Source of the DNA: an uncultured Clostridia bacterium
Lineage (GTDB): Bacteria; Bacillota; Clostridia; Christensenellales; Aristaeellaceae
Assembly (NCBI GenBank): GCA_934621485.1
Contig: CAKTUS010000021.1
Coordinates: 1 to 35,664, forward strand
Reading direction: 5' to 3'
Length of the DNA stretch: 35,664 bases
Made by a program: the position numbers and the translations under genes. Below, one piece after another: positions 32,896 to 35,664 of this stretch; the first letter of the stretch is position 1, and every line of letters begins with the position of its first letter. The notes beneath the pieces are model-generated. The model had not been told where the DNA came from, ran no database searches, and worked only from the letters and a program-made list of their open reading frames with translations.

Positions 32896-35664
32896 TTACA
32901 GGTTTTCGGACTTTCCGTTTTCGTTCTCCGCCTCATGGTACCGCTGCATGCGGCTTCTGCGGGCCCGTTGGGCCGTGTCGGCGGCGTCCGTCTGCTGAAC
33001 GCTGCCCGCGGAGATGGGCCGCGCATAGGGATTCGTGCCCGTCTGATCCGGTTGCGCAGAGGAAGAGGGGGCGCTGTGGGCTGCATAGGGGTTGCCGCTG
33101 CCGCCATAGGAAGTTCCGCCGCTCTGCGCGCTATTCTGACCGTTCGTTGGCGCGTAGGGGTTTTGCGCCTGAGTGGAGGGCCGGCTCATTCCCTGAACGT
33201 TTGTGGTGCTATAGGGATTGGCATAGGTTGTGCCATAGGGGTTGACCCGGTTCTGATTGCTATAGGGAGCAGCGGTTCCGCCCGGTTGATTTGCCGTGCG
33301 CTGCTGCGTACCGCTCGCGGGAGGCGCTGCCACTGCGCGACGGGCATAGGGGCTGGACGGGCTGCTGCCGTTTCCGCCGTTTGCAGGCGCTGTACGCCGA
33401 CTGGCCGCCGCACGAGCCGCCGCAGCCTTGCGGCGCTTATTCTGATTGAGAGCGTAGGCATACACCCCGCCTGCGCCGCCCAGCAGCACCACCGCGCCGC
33501 CAATCAGGCCCCAGGGCACGGAGGAGGTTTGGGTTTCCTTGGTTTCATCCTCGTAATTGATGGGAATCATGGTGCCAATCACAAAGGTGGAAGTGGGCTC
33601 GGGGCTGGCTGTAGCCTGCGCCTCCGCCGTGGCGGTAGCCGATGGCGTAGCGTAGGGGTTGAAGGGCGCGTAGCTGGTCTGGCTGGTCACGCCGGTGTTC
33701 TTCCAGGTGCCTACGTTCCAATCCTCTACCGATTCCACCTTGCCCTGAGTGGACGACCCGGTATTGCCGCTGCCGGGCTTGGTGCTGCTGCCGGTATTCC
33801 CGCTGCTGCCGGTATTGCTCGCAGCGTTGTTGGTAACGCCCTGATAGTATTCCTTGCTGCCCATGAAGCTGTTAAACTCCGTCAGGCTCATCTGGTGGAA
33901 GTAGTCGCCGTGAATCCAGCCGACGGTGCCGGAATAGTTCACATTGTACCAGGTAACGCCGTCCACCTCTTTGGTGCCGATGACCAGCGCCATGGCGTAG
34001 CGGTTCAGCTGCTTAATCCGCGCGCCGCGCATGGAGGGCGTGGTCCGGAAGTTGACGCCGCTGCTGGTAACATAGCCATAGCTGGATGCAGCGTTGGGAT
34101 TGTAGGTGGGTTGCGTCGTATTGGAGGGCGTTGTGGGCAGCGGATTGCCTGTCTGGCGGTAGCGGTCTACCTCGGCGTCGGTCAGCTTGCGCAGCTGGCC
34201 GTCGCGCACATAGCCGCTGGTGCCGCTGTGGGTGGTCTTATGCCACACATAGCCGTTTTCGTCGTACACCTGACCGTATACATACACCACGGTATTCTTA
34301 TCCAGGAATTTGGCGGATGCGTAGCTGTTGGCGTACTGGCGCAGAGGCACGCTGTCCATGACGGTAATGTAGTAGCCCACATTCTGGGTAGGCTGATTTT
34401 CCTGCTGGCGCTGTTCTTCCAAAATAGCGTCAGCCTCCGCCTGGCTGATGCGGCGCACATCGGCGTCGTTTACCCAGCCAAGGGTGTTCTTGCCGTCGGT
34501 GGTCTGTGCATTGTGCCAGGTGGCAGCGCCCACCACGCGCTGGCCGCGAGCCCACAGCACAGTGTTCACCGCCAGGGTTTGCAGGGCTTCGCTGCCGGCG
34601 CTGCCGTCCTTGCGCAGCGCTGTTTGCCGGGTTACCAACAGATAACCCATGTAAGACTGCTCCTGCGAGGGCTTATACCAGAAGGTAACGCTGTCCGGCA
34701 GCACGGTGCCGTTTTCCCGCACCTCCACCTGGGTATTGGTGGGCGTATCCACCAGAGTATACGTGCCCTGCGCCTTCACCAGGCTTTCGTCCGGGCTGAT
34801 AGTATGGACGCCCGGCGTCAGACTGCGGGTTTCTGAGGTGATGAGCTGGTTATTGGTAATGTCATAATACTGCACCGTTACCTGAGCGGTAACGCTGGCG
34901 TCATAGCAGGTGAAAGAAACGCTGTTGGGAGTGATGGACAAGTCGCTTCCTACAGTAACCTGCACGGGCTGGGCGCTGGAGGACAGCATATAGCCTGCGG
35001 GCAGGCGGCTACTATCCGGCGACACGGTATGCGTGCCGGGCTCCAGCTGGCGCACCTCCACCTCCGCCAGGTCGGTGCCAATTTGATTGACATAGTGAAC
35101 GTACAGGCTGGCGGTTGTGGCGTTCTTTTCATAAGTAAAGGTAACAATGGCAGGATTGGCCTTTCCATCCTTGCCGACGGTAACGGTTTCGCTGGAAACA
35201 GACCGGAAGGCATAGCCGTCTATCTTTTTCTGGTATTCCAGAATGTTCTGTTTCTCGCCCACCGTCAGTTCAATCGTCTCCGAAGACGCAATTTCCTTCT
35301 TGTCCGTATCCTGGTACTGAATGGTAACCGTAGCGGTTACCAGCTTCTGCTTGGCGTAGGTAAAGGTCAGGGTTGCCGTGCTGTCGGCGGCAATGGTTAC
35401 GCTGTTGAAGCTGGCCACAGGCGCGTCGTAGCCTTCCGGCGCTTCCCTGACAAAATCGCTGGCGGCATAGGTGCCCTCATCCATCTGGCGGGTTTCCTGA
35501 GGATAAACCTCCACGCCTTCATTGTCCACATAGGCAATGACCAAGGTTCCCTGGGCAGGTGCTGCCGGCTGCTTCTCATACGTAAATACCAGCGGATTGG
35601 GGCTGACAGCGCCGTCCGCGGACACCGTTACCGTGTCCGCATTGGCACTGGGCGCGTAATATCC
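32896..35664 (-). CDS. Large repeat-bearing surface protein (N-terminus outside window)
   Basis: The frame is open through the right edge, so 922 residues are seen and the signal peptide is missing. From N to C there are four or more beta-rich repeats of about 65-80 residues resembling MucBP-type units (each ends like VTFTYEK). Three SH3-like domains follow (YLLVTRQTALRK.., YYITVMDSVPLRQ.., YGYVTSSGVNFRT..), then a Ser/Gly/Thr linker. Near 33470-33520 is one membrane helix (VPWGLIGGAVVLLGGAGGVYAY) with a basic stop-transfer stretch. The ~190-residue Gln/Ser/Ala-rich tail should be cytoplasmic and has repeated [N/S/A]PY[A/G/S] motifs. There is no LPxTG-type signal. It probably binds wall glycan or host material outside and a partner inside; this is inference. 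Confidence 0.8.
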   Translation of the reverse strand, partial: GYYAPSANADTVTVSADGAVSPNPLVFTYEKQPAAPAQGTLVIAYVDNEGVEVYPQETRQMDEGTYAASDFVREAPEGYDAPVASFNSVTIAADSTATLTFTYAKQKLVTATVTIQYQDTDKKEIASSETIELTVGEKQNILEYQKKIDGYAFRSVSSETVTVGKDGKANPAIVTFTYEKNATTASLYVHYVNQIGTDLAEVEVRQLEPGTHTVSPDSSRLPAGYMLSSSAQPVQVTVGSDLSITPNSVSFTCYDASVTAQVTVQYYDITNNQLITSETRSLTPGVHTISPDESLVKAQGTYTLVDTPTNTQVEVRENGTVLPDSVTFWYKPSQEQSYMGYLLVTRQTALRKDGSAGSEALQTLAVNTVLWARGQRVVGAATWHNAQTTDGKNTLGWVNDADVRRISQAEADAILEEQRQQENQPTQNVGYYITVMDSVPLRQYANSYASAKFLDKNTVVYVYGQVYDENGYVWHKTTHSGTSGYVRDGQLRKLTDAEVDRYRQTGNPLPTTPSNTTQPTYNPNAASSYGYVTSSGVNFRTTPSMRGARIKQLNRYAMALVIGTKEVDGVTWYNVNYSGTVGWIHGDYFHQMSLTEFNSFMGSKEYYQGVTNNAASNTGSSGNTGSSTKPGSGNTGSSTQGKVESVEDWNVGTWKNTGVTSQTSYAPFNPYATPSATATAEAQATASPEPTSTFVIGTMIPINYEDETKETQTSSVPWGLIGGAVVLLGGAGGVYAYALNQNKRRKAAAARAAASRRTAPANGGNGSSPSSPYARRAVAAPPASGTQQRTANQPGGTAAPYSNQNRVNPYGTTYANPYSTTNVQGMSRPSTQAQNPYAPTNGQNSAQSGGTSYGGSGNPYAAHSAPSSSAQPDQTGTNPYARPISAGSVQQTDAADTAQRARRSRMQRYHEAENENGKSENL

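Overview
The window looks like a chromosomal piece of a GC-rich Gram-positive member of the Bacillota, most likely an uncultured Clostridia lineage. The evidence is a SepF/DivIVA division operon, a sigma factor of the SigB/SigF/SigG type, a long-form hibernation factor, strong AAAGGAG ribosome binding sites, and surface proteins with C-terminal anchors. No taxon below class can be read from the sequence. No tRNA, rRNA, CRISPR array, transposase or phage gene was seen.

Layout. 1-5533 (+) is the classic translation cluster infB-rbfA-nrnA-truB-ribF, with infB cut by the left edge and ribF lacking a recognisable riboflavin kinase half. 5720-8475 (+) holds a membrane glycosyltransferase of the PMT/ArnT type and an exported PIG-L deacetylase. 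9011-11064 (-) is a surface protein with a PKTGD anchor, split by a 2-nt frameshift in an (AT)5 tract. 11368-12396 (-) is gap (GAPDH), with its promoter and terminator. 12616-13473 (+) is an RlmA-type rRNA methyltransferase.

13658-19981 (+) is the most distinctive locus. A Crp/Fnr regulator with a palindrome in front of its promoter and a LacI regulator lie upstream of three tandem nucleoside hydrolases. All three hydrolases carry signal peptides, and a small secreted protein of unknown function lies between the second and third. A terminator closes the set. This reads as a dedicated extracytoplasmic nucleoside-cleaving system.

20593-26721 (-) is a tight eight-gene operon: degenerate anti-sigma-like protein, sigma factor, HlyD-like membrane protein, yggS, sepF, yggT, ylmH, divIVA. 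A good promoter sits at one end and an 18-bp terminator hairpin at the other. 26808-28082 (-) is a LarA-type lactate racemase homologue, divergent from a GDSL hydrolase (28249-28890, +). 29115-30281 (+) is an epoxide-hydrolase-like gene interrupted by one in-frame TAG. 30986-32503 (+) holds hpf and a PHP-family phosphatase. 32896 to the right edge (-) is a large surface protein with repeated beta domains, SH3-like domains, one membrane segment and an NPYx-rich cytoplasmic tail.

Two recurring themes are worth noting. Several proteins (IF-2, the HlyD-like protein, SepF, the right-edge surface protein) carry short tandem or low-complexity repeats. Non-coding spaces carry many perfect hairpins, including a mosaic palindromic element present twice (20364-20550 and 30489-30669).
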